The position numbers and the translations under genes are program-made. From assembly GCA_038087015.1 (NCBI GenBank), contig JASBNA010000001.1, positions 310,001 through 374,000 of the forward strand: DNA of 64,000 bases, given 5' to 3'. Shown in pieces: positions 36,489-47,448 of the stretch (within the stretch, counting starts at the first letter, position 1; each line of letters starts with the position of its first letter). The notes below the pieces were generated by a model. It saw only the letters and a program-made list of their open reading frames with translations. It was not told where the DNA came from and ran no database searches. The stretch comes from Cerrena zonata. Lineage: Eukaryota; Basidiomycota; Agaricomycetes; Polyporales; Cerrenaceae.

Positions 36489-37514
36489 TTATTCCTTCAA
36501 TGTGTTGTATAAACGGTCTCCCTAAATAAAGCAATACATCAGGCACACATTTGAAGAGCAACTAGTTTCGTACTGACCGTATCACCAAGTCCCGGAGAGA
36601 CAAGACCATTTGCAGTCAGTTTGGGATCGACAGTAGCTACCCAGATCTACTCAAATTATAAGTGAAGTACACTATCAGAAGGGTCATCGAAGCGTACCTC
36701 CAAGTCAGGATATGCCTCTTGAACGGTCTTCAAACCATCTTGTGAGGCTAAAACACAGAGGAGTTTGATCTTTGATACTGTGTAGTTTTTAAACTTTAAG
36801 CTGTACTACACTATGAGTTGGTAGAGAATAACAACGAACCTGGGATGCCCCAATCGAGGAGCATATGCAAAGCGGCAATTGCGGTACCACCAGTAGCGAC
36901 AAGTGGGTCCAGTAAGAAAACAGTATCTACCGGAGGAACAGAAGGAAGCTTGGAGTAATCTTAAATTTCCAAGTTTAGTATTATTCTTAGTGGAATAAAT
37001 TCATAAACCTACATTCAACAGGCTGAAGGGTTGTTTTCTCTCTGAAGATACCGAGGTGATATACGGGCGCTGATCTAAACGGAATGAGAAGCAGTTTATA
37101 CGCTTAGATTGAAATGAGACTTACGGGAATAGTTCTAGCAAGGCATCTGTCATACCCATACCAGCACGAAGAACAGGTGTAAGACCAATCTTGGGCTTGA
37201 TGAAAGATCCAGTGAATGGGCCGATCGGGGTTTGCTACAATCTATGTTCGTTAGGGGTCTATAGCGCGGCGAACGGAACTCACGCCCTCGTACGATTCCT
37301 CTTCGAGATTTCGACTAGCCTCTATTCCAAGGAACAAACTAATGTCATGAATGCCCTATAACATATCTTTCATTAGCATCTATGCATATCTACGACGGGC
37401 AACATACTACACCTCTCGGAATTCCTTAGCAGGAGTGCTTGTTTCTCGGAGCTTCGATAACCTCGCATTGATGAGAGGGTGGGAAAGCACTGTAACCTTG
37501 TTGGACGTCGACAT
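36489..37514 (-). CDS. FUR1: Uracil phosphoribosyltransferase (pyrimidine salvage)
   Basis: Converts uracil and PRPP to UMP in the cytosol. Exons joined on the minus strand start MSTSNKVTVLSHPLINARLS (ATG at 37512-37514) and continue LRETSTPAKEFREGIHDISL, then TPIGPFTGSF, KIGLTPVLRAGMGMTDALLE, VYHLGIFREKTTLQPVEYYS, the PRPP loop DTVFLLDPLVATGGTA, and ANGLVSPGLGDT joined to GDRLYNTLKE before TAA at 36489-36491. The LDPxxATGGTA loop and the C-terminal GLGDxGDRLxxT are diagnostic for UPRTase. The KIGLTPVLRAGMGM region is of the bacterial-like UPRTase type, which many fungi have. No frame break seen. The frame is short of long hydrophobic or extra domains, so this is the single-domain enzyme, not the fused uridine kinase form. 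Confidence 0.93.
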
Positions 37515-37574
37515 ATTCGAGGCAGTTGGGATGACAGCAATAGGGTGCAGGGAGGAGTTGCAGGAGAGGGCGAG

Positions 37575-37581
37575 ATATATA
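37575..37581 (-). promoter_or_regulatory. TATA box of FUR1
   Basis: TATATAT on the minus strand, about 61 nt upstream of the ATG at 37514. Confidence 0.4.
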
Positions 37582-38389
37582 GACGTGCAGAGTCGTGCTT
37601 ACGGTCAGGCCAAGGCCATGCACTTATCTCGGACCGGACCAACTATTTCGAGCGGCACTATGTTTCGTCCTCATTCACTTCATACTACTCCCAACTCGAA
37701 TGTCAACAACGATATGCTTTTGACTTATCTCTGCCATGTGCCCTTGTCACCCTATCAGTTGCAAGTTATCTTGCTGAAATTGAGCTTACTAGTCGTCCCC
37801 CTTACGATCGCTATTTCGACTGCGCATTTAGGACTAGTACTTACGTTCGTATCTTGAGCAAACCTAATTTCCTACTGTGGTTTCAACATCGGCATAACCT
37901 GGCATAACCATCAGGCCAGAAGCATGGTTGACAGGCTTCGTGGTTCCTTATACACGCGATTAAGGTATGTCTTTCGCCTAGTCTGCACTCTCGGCTAAGT
38001 AGATGTTGGTTATTGTTGAAGTGTTGACAGGTGTGTGTGATAGTTACCTATTTTTGCTCTCCCCATGAAATAGCTCTACACCAGTATTTTCAGGTGATAA
38101 AGTTGGAGCTTACGACAAGCAGGAAACACGCTTACATGATGAACTCTAACTTTGGCTCTTGTGACGATACGATTTACTATTGATACCTGACGGCCCATAA
38201 TACGTGCCTATCATGCACGTTGCGTTTAAATGGAGAAGGAAGATTCCTTTCGGTTCAGCACGACACTTCTGCTCCAGATCTGCGTCTGCTTCATTTCAAA
38301 CTCACGGAGTGTCTTACAGAAGGTCATTTGCATACACGCCTTGTGTGCGCAGCAGACTGAATAATCCTCGTGCTTACATGTAGAAGAGG

Positions 38390-38396
38390 TATATAT
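38390..38396 (+). promoter_or_regulatory. TATA box of P-loop ATPase copy 1
   Basis: TATATAT, 64 nt upstream of the ATG at 38454. Confidence 0.45.
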
Positions 38397-38453
38397 TGGT
38401 TGTCGAATCCCTTCACGGTTTCTCCAGTGCTTTCTTCACCAATCTCCTCAACC

Positions 38454-40329
38454 ATGCCAGCAAGAACAGACTTCGTCCGTTCCTCTCACACAGTAGGTCT
38501 AATCATCGTACATTCTCAGCCGAACTTCTACACCCACTAATTCACTCTGCCAGATTGGCCCAGCTTTGGTATACTTCGTTTATGTCATTATCGTCCTACC
38601 ATTCTAATAACGTTGTAGGAGGAGCTGGACCTATTGAATCACACAGCTTTGGAGTCCAGCGATCGGACTGATCATGAGCTGTACACGGCCCCAATACTCA
38701 CGCGAGGGGCGTTTCTTGCCGGAGGTTTCAGTGGGAAATCCTCTCAATATGGAGTCCTGGGTGGTGTAGTTACTGTTTAGTAAGTCGCTGGTGTTGGATT
38801 CCATCCCCCTAGGTCTAATCGTCTTGTACAGCGATCAGAAGAAGAAGGATGTTCCTGACGATCCGAGGATTTATGTGAATACCGTATGTCTTCCTCTCGA
38901 AGTGCTTCGTGATGAGAAGTATTCTAATAAAGTTGATCATAGAATGCTCCTTTCTCTGCCCTGGTGTGCGGCGTTCAAGGCTCCGGAAAATCTCATACGG
39001 TCTCTGTCATGCTTGAAAACATGTTCATTCCAAGGTTCCCTGCCATCGGATCTCTAGAAAAGCCCCTTTCTGGACTTGTACTTCACTTCGGCGAGGGTGG
39101 GGCAAATTCTCGCCCATGTGAAGCAGCTTGGGTGGGAGTATCTGCCCATCAGGGAGCCAATGCACCCCCCGTCAGGGTGTATGTTTCTAAGTCTTCTTTG
39201 CAGACTATGAGAGGCATATACTCTGAGCTAGGGAGTAATGTGACTGTTGAACCTTTGATGTTTGCAGAGTCTGAGCTTGATGCCGAAGCCTTTCTTTCGA
39301 TGATGTCTGTTGGATCGTCGGAGACGGCCCCACTCTATGTGCAAATGATTCTAGTATGTTCTACACCCCCTTCCCCTCAGTATATCCATCTAAAGCGATA
39401 CCCTAGTCGATCCTCCGTGAGCTAGGAGAAAACTACAGCTACTCCGCATTTCAGAAGCAGTTGAAGGAGGCTAAGAAGTCCTTTAGCCCTCAGCAACTTT
39501 CCGGGTTGGAACAACGAATGACGCTCTTGCAAGCATTCATTGCTCCGAAGGGCTACAAGCAGAAACCTCGGTTTTCGCCAGGACAGTTAACCATTGTTGA
39601 CCTGTCAGACCCATTCATCGACCCTGCCGCTGCTTGTGGCCTTTTTGAGATCATTACCCGTCTATTCGTTCGCGCCAATGTTGATACAGGAAAGGTGTTA
39701 GTAGTTGACGAGGCCCATAAGGTACATTTCTTCATTATTCATATCATATAACTTGATCTATCATGCTCAAATTCCGATTAGTATCTATGTGCATCCAAGA
39801 CCAACGTGGGTCTCACGAAAGCTCTGTTATCCTTGATTCGCCAGCAGCGCCACCTAGCGATGAGGGTTATCATCTCGACCCAAGGTTCATCCTTCGCTGC
39901 TGTTTTGAATAAGTCTAATATCTCTTCTTTGCTCAGAGCCTACTGTGGTCCCACCCGTCCTTCTCGACTTATGTAGCGTAGCAATACTACATCGTTTTGC
40001 TTCACCGTCCTGGTGGGAGCACATCTCCCAACATGTCTCTGCTCAGCTGGGCTCGGACGAAGCGTTCAACCATGTTGTCACCTTGCGGGTTGGTACTGTT
40101 TAACTTTAACTTACCGCTGTCTAATGAAGGCTGACGATCCTCTGAATCAAAGACTGGTGAAGCTATCATACTGGCTCCGTCCGGTCTAGCCATGATCAAA
40201 GAAGCAACGGGCTCTGAGGGAGCGAAGCCTCATCGTAGAGTTCTCCAGCAGCTTGGTCGTCGATATATCCTCATGAAGACCAGGAAGCGTGTCACTGCTG
40301 ACGGAGGCGCTTCCATTATGGTTCTGTAA
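38454..40329 (+). CDS. P-loop ATPase resembling the HerA/FtsK superfamily, copy 1
   Basis: About 470 residues after joining eight exons in frame; start MPARTDFVRSSHT (ATG 38454, first intron boundaries less certain), stop TAA 40327-40329. Walker A is VCGVQGSGKSHTVS (about residues 92-105). Walker B is KVLVVDEAHK (about 317-326), with the Glu expected for catalysis. Between them lie VRVYVSKSSLQTMRGIYSEL and LTIVDLSDPFIDPAAACGLF. After Walker B comes LLSLIRQQRHLAMRVIISTQ, a sensor-like strand ending in Thr-Gln, followed by EPTVVPPVLLDLCSVAILHRF. The order 'DEAH ... IRQxRHxxxRVIISTQ-P' is what HerA/FtsK-type hexameric ATPases show, so I infer that relationship; it is not proven. No membrane segment or signal peptide. 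Function in fungi is unknown to me. A tandem paralogue follows. Confidence 0.8.
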
Positions 40330-40882
40330 TCCTTTTGTCTTCTTTCATGATGTTTTGTTTTCGAATGATCTTGTTTTTGATCACACGTGTATACACGTTC
40401 CCAGTGTCCTTGTGATTATGTACTATGTACTACTATATGACCATCGTTCCTATCAGTCATTGAGCATTCTTGAGAGCTTGTAGGTATGAATTGACAGTGA
40501 TGCTCCGAAACCATTTGCTGGATCCAAATTTATACAACCACGTCGAGATGTACTCATCTTTCTCTGCCAGTTATGGAGATTGGCACTAACAAGAACTTTG
40601 TTATATTTCAGCGCCCGACTCGCAGTAAATTTCCTGACTGACTTCCACAAAGTAACTTAAATACCACACACAGTTGTGCTTACACGCTATTATTCTATTT
40701 TCGAACTTCGTTCAGAGCCCATGCATTATCCATGATTGACTTGCGGCTGTAAGGAAGCGCATCAGCGCACCCGCAAGTTTTCCCTGCTTTTCCTCCCACT
40801 ATATAACACGCGTGCGTAGTAAAGCTTGATTCCTACTCCTCTCCTCCCACCTTGCCGCCTCCAAACGAAAGTACCTCCCGCA
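40330..40882. other. Intergenic with promoter of P-loop ATPase copy 2
   Basis: About 550 nt, no gene seen apart from the TATA box listed. Confidence 0.4.
40800..40806 (+). promoter_or_regulatory. TATA box of P-loop ATPase copy 2
   Basis: TATATAA, 83 nt upstream of the ATG at 40883; the same layout as in copy 1. Confidence 0.45.
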
Positions 40883-42833
40883 ATGCCAGTCCTAAGAAGC
40901 CAGAAGGAAAATAACAGTAAATCCCGTTCAAAACCCTATCGTCGTCCAGCTTCCCCAGCTGCTACTCCAGACCCGAAGTCATCGTCAGCCGAGTTGGTGG
41001 TGAGTGCGAAGCACATACTTACGCTTTGAGATCATAGTTACTGAAATGTTTCAATGCATAGGCTCCTCCAGCACTGGTACCATTTATATATAACTCCTTT
41101 TTTTCGCATCCTCTCATCTTCCTCCAGGATGAGCTTGAGTTACTGAATCATACGACTCTTGACAGCGGGGGCAAAAACGACCATGAACTTCGAACAGCCC
41201 CAGTGCTGACACGCGGAGCGTATCTAGCAGCGGGTTTCTTCGAGAGGTCAACCCAATATGGTGTACTGGGCAGCGTCCTGGGCGTGTAGTAAGTGGATAA
41301 GGCATTCGTATGACCATCATGACGAACGCCGATATTTTTAGTGACCAAACTCAGAAGGACGTGCCCGAGGATCCTCGGGTTTACGTTAACACAGTATGTT
41401 CAACTTGGACAGCGACTGAACAATACTGTATGCCGCTTGCTGATCAGGTTGCTTTAGAACGCCCCGTTTTCCGCACTTGTGTGTGGGGTTCAAGGTTCGG
41501 GAAAGTCGCATACTGTCTCTGTCCTACTGGAGAATATGTTCATACCGGACCGAATTATTCTCCTATCGGCTCCCTTGAGAAACCGTTGTCAGGTCTAGTT
41601 CTTCATTATAGCGAAGGTGGATCCAACTCTCGTCCCTGCGAGGCAGCTTGGGTCGGGGTTCCTACAGTCGTAGGTGTTGATGCGCCTCCAGTTAGAGTAT
41701 ATGTCTCTCGATCCTCCTTGCAGACGATGAAAGGCGTTTACTCTGCTGTGGGGCCCAAATATCATAGTCGAGCCATTGACGTTCTCAGAATCTGAACTAG
41801 ATGCCGAATCCTTCCTGACCATGATGGCTGTGAGTACATCTGAGTCTGCTCCACTCTACGTGCAGATTATTCTAGTGAGTCTCCCGTCTAACCCTCTGGT
41901 ATAATGATATTGAATTGGTCGGTCGTAGTCCATTCTCCGCGACCTCGGAGAGAACTATAGTTTTTCCGCATTCAAGCAACGCCTAGATGTGTCGAAGAAA
42001 ACTTTCAACCCGAACCAATTGCACGGTTTGGATCAACGCATGGCCCTCTTACAATCGTTCATCGAAAAGAAGAGCAATAATATGGTCCCTAGGTTCTCAC
42101 CCGGACAACTGACCATCGTCGATCTCTCTGACCCATTCATCGACCCAGCTGCTGCTTGCGGGTTGTTTGAAATAATGACACGTCTATTTGTTCGTGCCGA
42201 CGTCAATACAGGTAAGGTGCTTGTTGTCGATGAGGCCCATAAGGTCAGTTATATCTCTATTCACTTTGTGTAAAGCTTCTAACACGCATAGATATAAACA
42301 GTATCTTTCCGTCGCGAGGAGCAACGCAGGTCTCACAAAAGCCTTGCTTTCGTTGATTCGTCTCCAGAGGCACAATGCCATGCGTATCATCATATCTACT
42401 CAAGGTCTGCTGTCCTACATTCCCCTACCCGCTTGGAAACTCACCTGTGGTTCAGAACCAACCGTAGTCCCGTCTGTCATATTGGATCTATGTAGCGTGG
42501 CCATTTTACATCGATTTGCTTCTCCAAAGTGGTGGGAACATATTTCACAACATGTCTCTGCTCGCCTAAGTTCAGAGGACGCATTCAACCATGTCGTTAC
42601 TCTTCAAGTTAGTAGTATCATCTCCGTATCATTTACACTGTTAACACCTCTTTTAGACGGGTGAAGCCATCGTGTTGGCTCCATCAGGCTTAGCGATGAT
42701 CAACGACGTTACCAACGGACGCAAAGGGTCCCGAACTAGAACATTACAGCAGCTGGGCCGACGATATATTCTTATGAAGTCTCGCAAACGGATTACTGCA
42801 GATGGTGGTGCTTCAATCCTGGTTGTATCATGA
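40883..42833 (+). CDS. P-loop ATPase resembling the HerA/FtsK superfamily, copy 2 (two frame breaks)
   Basis: Tandem paralogue of the preceding gene with the same exon layout. It starts MPVLRSQKENNSKSRSKPYR, a basic tail longer than in copy 1, and ends VVS before TGA at 42831-42833. Matching landmarks: DELELLNHTTLDS, CGVQGSGKSHTVS (Walker A), VRVYVSRSSLQTMKGVYSAV, LTIVDLSDPFIDPAAACGLF, KVLVVDEAHK (Walker B), IRLQRHNAMRIIISTQ and RRYILMKSRKR. Two small breaks interrupt the frame: near 41564-41572, where FIPDRII passes to PIGSLEKP one base short, and near 41750-41759, where a GGGGCCCAAA run adds one base before IIVEPLTFSESEL. The two shifts offset each other. Either this copy is decaying or the sequence has homopolymer errors. 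All key motifs lie in intact stretches. Confidence 0.75.
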
Positions 42834-42959
42834 TTTTCACTTATCTTCTCCGCCCACGTTATTCTTGATTCATGGTACAATTTGTTTTAATTGCTCATTG
42901 TCGTAATTTCCGATATACTTTACTATGACTGTAATCAAATACATTTAGACTTTCACTTT

Positions 42960-43898
42960 TCACTGTGCATTCTTGACAGCCTGGACGAATGCTGCAAACT
43001 GACTGGGAAGAGAGTCGTAAGGATTTCCGTTATTCGCCTGGACGTCGTCCGTAATGTAGAGTGCGCCAATGTGGTCCGTTCCAATGAGTGTATTGATTAG
43101 ACTGGTTGGGGGCGTTGCCGGTGCATCGTGCAAGATGACACCTTGCTTCGAAGCTGGAGTGGTAGGTCCGATAACGAGTTGAGATGCACTGTACGGCACA
43201 AAACACAAGTCAGCAATGAGCATATTCTAGTCATTGAAAGGGGAAGAAGGTTACCTGAATTCGCTGAAGAAGTTCTCGGCCGTGACGACTAAATCCGCAA
43301 TGTTGTAGAAACCTGGAGTTGGTGTTGTACCAGGGTTAAGGACAGTCTATATAAAGTTCCGTCAGCTAACCAAAAAGGTAATATGCTACGTGGAAAAGGT
43401 ACTAACCACCCCAGTACCACCTTTGAACTTCTGACGAGCCAACGTCGTATACTGAGTATACAACGCCACATTACTCGAATCAGCCTGGTCAAAGAAAATC
43501 CCATCGGGGATATAAGAGCTCCCCCAAGAAGCATAGGTGTTTACATCCGCAATGACACCAGCCGTTTTGGTTGTATCGCCAAACCACGTAGCGACATATC
43601 CTATAACATTGACATTTGGAGCTTTGATTTTAGCGATGCATCCTTGGTAGGATGGGTCAACGGGTAGAGTGCCTGGTCCGCTGTTTGGGTTGACGATGGC
43701 GTAGAAAGGGACGGTGGGGTTTTGTGCGATACTAGGAGTCAAGACATACTTATTAGTATTTAGGATATATGTGAAAGTATGATGAATATCGTACGCGTCG
43801 ATGAGTGGAGCCCATGGGGCACAGGAAGGAGGACTTCCAGGGAAGAGATACAACGGGATGATGACACCCGAAGAAAGGAGAGCTCTAGAGAGAAGCAT
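42960..43898 (-). CDS. Spherulin-4 (spherulation-specific family 4) protein
   Basis: Exons on the minus strand join from ATG 43896-43898 (MLLSRALLSSGVIIPLYLFP) to TGA at 42960-42962. The family pattern is clear: an N-terminal strand GVIIPLYLFPGSPPSCAPWA, then QNPTVPFYAIVNPNSGPG, a strand VIGYVATWFGDTTK, WGSSYIPDGIFFDQA, and a C-terminal SASQLVIGPTTPASKQGVIL. The repeated pattern of beta strands with Asp/Gly loops, including GIFFDQ, suggests a TIM-barrel-like fold related to glycoside hydrolases. Spherulin-4 was named from slime-mould encystment; some fungal relatives are reported to act on galactosaminogalactan-type polysaccharides, but the substrate here is not shown. There is no clear signal peptide at this start, so an upstream exon or unconventional secretion is possible. 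Confidence 0.85.
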
Positions 43899-44855
43899 GT
43901 CGCGCTGTATACAGATTCTTGGATTGGAGACACACGGCCTGAACAACTCCGAGAGCAGACCTAAGTCTTTATACTAAAACAAACTCCAATAATCAAGCCG
44001 ATCATGTCTTCATTAGCCGAAATGGGTAGACCTAGAATGTTACAGGGGAAATCAAGAATAACGTAGCCAACGTTGACATACCCTCATCTGACCATTAGCC
44101 ACAAGTCTCCTTTGACAGATGGCACGAACAGAATCAAACGTTTGTACAAACGGACCGAGCACAAGATGCATTAAATCACCTTCTATGGGTCACCATTTGC
44201 AAAAATAAAGATGAAGCTCAATCAAAGATGGACAATATACTTCATGTGAGAATACTGAGGCACGGGATGTATTGAAACGCAGTATTGCAACGCCGAGCGG
44301 ATTGTTCGAACGGGGATTGCGACAGCGGTGCATGCGTTGGTAAGCTTAAGCTTCAAGGTACGTCGCGGCAGAGCTAGATTCTATGTCGTCCTGAGACAAT
44401 GTTGGCTGGATATTGGTGATGAACGCTGGTGGCTACGGATGATCCAAGGGCATGACCTCACCGTGAGGGTCATACATATGCAAGTATTCTAGTACGCCTG
44501 AATATTAGTATAAACGAAAATAATTCTCCTGTTGATCTGTCAATCATACATCTCCACATGTCAGGAATCTGCATGATGCAGTTCGAGTTATCTATTCAGA
44601 TTTGACAAAATTGACAATCCTGTAGAAAACGAAGGAATCAGTTCGTATTGACATATATATATCAAGATACGGATGCGAACATACATATTTGGGTGATCAC
44701 ACGAAGGCAAGGCAAAAGTACGAGGAGTACTTACGACGCGAGAAGATGTCAAAATTAGGCTTAGTTGTTCACTACTAGAGAAAGGAGTCCACAATCGTGT
44801 CCTAGAGAAAATTATCGTACAATTCCGAAGCGACGACTGGTCAGTTACCGACTAT
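43899..44855. other. Intergenic, no gene recognised
   Basis: About 960 nt between the spherulin-4-like gene start and the next minus-strand gene end. Apart from the TATA box, no feature seen. Confidence 0.45.
43967..43973 (-). promoter_or_regulatory. TATA box of the spherulin-4-like gene
   Basis: TATAAAG on the minus strand, about 69 nt upstream of the ATG at 43898. It supports the start chosen for this gene. Confidence 0.5.
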
Positions 44856-46602
44856 CTACGCATCATCCACCCATTCCGAATGCTGCACTCGCTGCACATA
44901 TTCTCGAACCCACCTCGGTCGTCTCTCATGTCTTGCGATCATGTTGAGCCTCGACTGAGCACGTTGAACACTTTCCGGAGTTTCATCCCCTTCTTCTCTT
45001 GGTTGAGACTCTCGAAGGTTAGCTTCGGTCCTGATACGACCTTCTCGCCTTCTCAGCACGGTTCTCCGTCGGTCCCAAACAGCAGGATGAAGAGTGGTGA
45101 TCAGAAGACTAATGAAAGTCTTCGCTCGATGAGCTAAGCTCGGCGGAGTGATATCTCGGGAATCCGTGTCTAGGGTCGCATCTTCTGATGTCAGATTGAG
45201 GTTCGACAGCCTATCCAGAATGGAGTCCATTTGTGACCGTCTAGCACCTTGATTATTTCCGCCTGGTTGAATACCACCCGCAGGACCTGGTATTCTTGGC
45301 CCCGCACCTTGACCAGCGCCAGCACCATTCCCACCTTCGCGTGCCTGAGCTGCAGGTTGATCACCGTTACCAATGACAGCACGAATAGCGCCCCATGCTT
45401 CATAGAGAATCCAAGCACTGAGCACAATTCCGAACAAAGGTCTCTTCGATGGTGAGAAGAAATATAGGAGGAGCACAGTGCGGAAAGTGAGCATCATGAG
45501 CGGAACCATCAGTGCTCGTAGAGGGATCGCGCGGATCTCTGCAGCAGCTAGTGGATTGTTTGGATCGTTCGGGTTTTGATTGGCGTTTGCATTCGGAATC
45601 AAACGCAAAGGAGGCAGTCCGACTTGTTGAAGGTGATTGTTGAGATTGGTAACTTGGGTGTGTGTGAAAGGCGTGGTTTGTGAAGTTGCGAACGAGGAGG
45701 CGGAATCCGGGGAAGGAATAGACAGAAGAGGGAAAGTATGTGTCAAAACCTTCAGGGCGTGTATCTGGAGTGGGTTGGGGGCAGTATCAGGGGTCATAAG
45801 CTGCAGGAAAGGCTGGTTCCTGGAATCGGACAGTTAGCAGGTAATCGAACAAAGAAAGGAAGCACAGGATACATACTCGATGATGACCCTTTCATATCGA
45901 ACCCCAGTACTCGCCCCATCATAGGATGGATATTCTTCGTCCAGTTGAGGTGGCCAGAACCAGCCCTGAGATTGCAATGTCGAGACTGCGAGCATCCGTG
46001 ATGTTGTAAGCTGCGATGGCTCGGGCGGGTTGGATGGTAACCGACCAGTGGTCAGGACATGAACAGCATTATTATGCAAGTGGACGACATAGGTGAGCGG
46101 AGTACCAGCAGGCGGGGGGACAAGAGACCGATAAGTTAACTGAGTTGCTGGTTGTTGCGATAGTGGTCGAGGTTGTGGTGTGGGTGGTGGTACGGTGGGC
46201 ATGGGAGGATAGACGATCTGAGGAGATTGCGACGGTGTCATCAATGGAGTTGTACGACTTTGAGAGGACTGTGGTGCTAAAGGTGGTGTTCCCGTCCAGG
46301 CCGATGGATGCACTGCGAGATGCAATACTCGAGAGTCGTCGGGTGACTAAATGCTTGTGAGTATTTCATCACTGTTGCATTAGACATTAAGGGACACATA
46401 CACTCCAGACATTCTGCAGCTTCTCCTCATCTCCTAGAAAGCGACCTCTCCAAATCACTCGTTGACCGTCGACTCGCGGTGCACCTGGACATGTTCTTTG
46501 AATTTCTTGCTTTACGTCTAAGATAGATGAAGATGGAGGAACTTGAATCTGGAAAGAGTGAGAGAACGCCGGGAGCTCAATGCGAAGGTCAACTAGAGAC
46601 AT
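44856..46602 (-). CDS. Ubiquitin-like-domain membrane protein (Herp/Usa1-like)
   Basis: Three exons: about 46602-46402, 46347-45888 and 45824-44856. The frame is open further upstream, but MSLVDLRIELPAF (ATG 46600-46602) is the natural start of a ubiquitin-like fold: FQIQVPPSSSILDVKQEIQR, then VDGQRVIWRGRFLGDEEKLQ (residues 1-65), the pattern of a UBL strand and the RVIWxGRxLxD loop. A Pro/Ser/Gln-rich linker follows. Near residue 330 two adjacent hydrophobic segments (LRALMVPLMMLTFRTVLLLYFF and LFGIVLSAWILYEAWGAI) form a membrane hairpin, then a Gly-rich and basic cytosolic tail. UBL plus hairpin plus tail is the layout of mammalian Herp and yeast Usa1, which scaffold the Hrd1 ubiquitin ligase in ER-associated degradation. 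That role is inferred from layout; no segment outside the UBL is diagnostic. Confidence 0.78.
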
Positions 46603-47448
46603 AGACGAGAGCGGAAGGAAACAAGGAATGCAAGAGAGACGAAAGTAAGCTGGGAGAACAGAGAACAGATGGTGGGAGGTGAAGCGATGAATGACACCCT
46701 CTCGCTCGGTCATTTCCCCGCACCAAGCAGACGTGGACCGTACCCGCCACGTGGTAGTCGCTCAAAATGGCAGGTCAGGTCGTTGGCCAGGCGGTATCCT
46801 TTTTTCTTCCGCCCACTTTCTGACCTGTGCTCTCGACGCTCACCATCTTTTGATTTTACAATTGGAAAGGAAACCTGCAGTACTCGCAAAAATATTCGGC
46901 TTGGCACTAACAATGGAACCTGTGCCTTTTGCAATACAAACACCGATTGAGACCGTCTAACCCTTTGTGCCAGACCTCCGAGACATCTACCATCAAAGGC
47001 GTCAGAATTAATATTGTGATCCCTCGACCTCCAAAAGTGTTGTCATGTCCTTGGAGTCACTCACGACACATTGTGTTGCGTACCCCGGCATCCCTCAGTG
47101 TTTTGTCATACTGCGACAGCAAATACCCTCTCGACAAACAAGGAGGCAGTTCCTTATTCACCAAGCTGGCTGATCGATTTAATACCTCTCGGGTGATCGT
47201 CATTGATCATCGCCATGTTCCAGTACTCCCTCATGTTCCGAACTAGCGTTCTTCCCTTGGTCCTGTGCAATTATATCTCCCCGGCGATTAACTCGTCTCC
47301 CTTGGTGGTAACCTAATACGGAGAACATTGATGGCATCTGCCCGCTATAAGAACCCTCTGTTGAATTGAAACTGTATCTCTAACATCTTGATACCTCACT
47401 CACACTACTTCTCTGAATCGCTCTCTGACGAACTTTACGAATAAAAGA
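46603..47448. other. Divergent intergenic region, two promoters
   Basis: About 850 nt between two divergent genes. A 105-codon plus-strand frame at 46929-47246 has no recognisable feature. Nothing else seen apart from the TATA box listed. Confidence 0.45.
47346..47352 (+). promoter_or_regulatory. TATA box of the Pro/Gly/Tyr-rich protein gene
   Basis: TATAAGA, 103 nt upstream of the ATG at 47449. Confidence 0.4.

Larger units (their letters stand above)
37515..38453. other. Divergent intergenic region, two promoters
   Basis: About 940 nt between FUR1 (minus) and the first P-loop ATPase (plus). Long open frames at 37351-37907 are shadows or chance. Apart from the two TATA boxes I see no feature. 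Confidence 0.45.
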
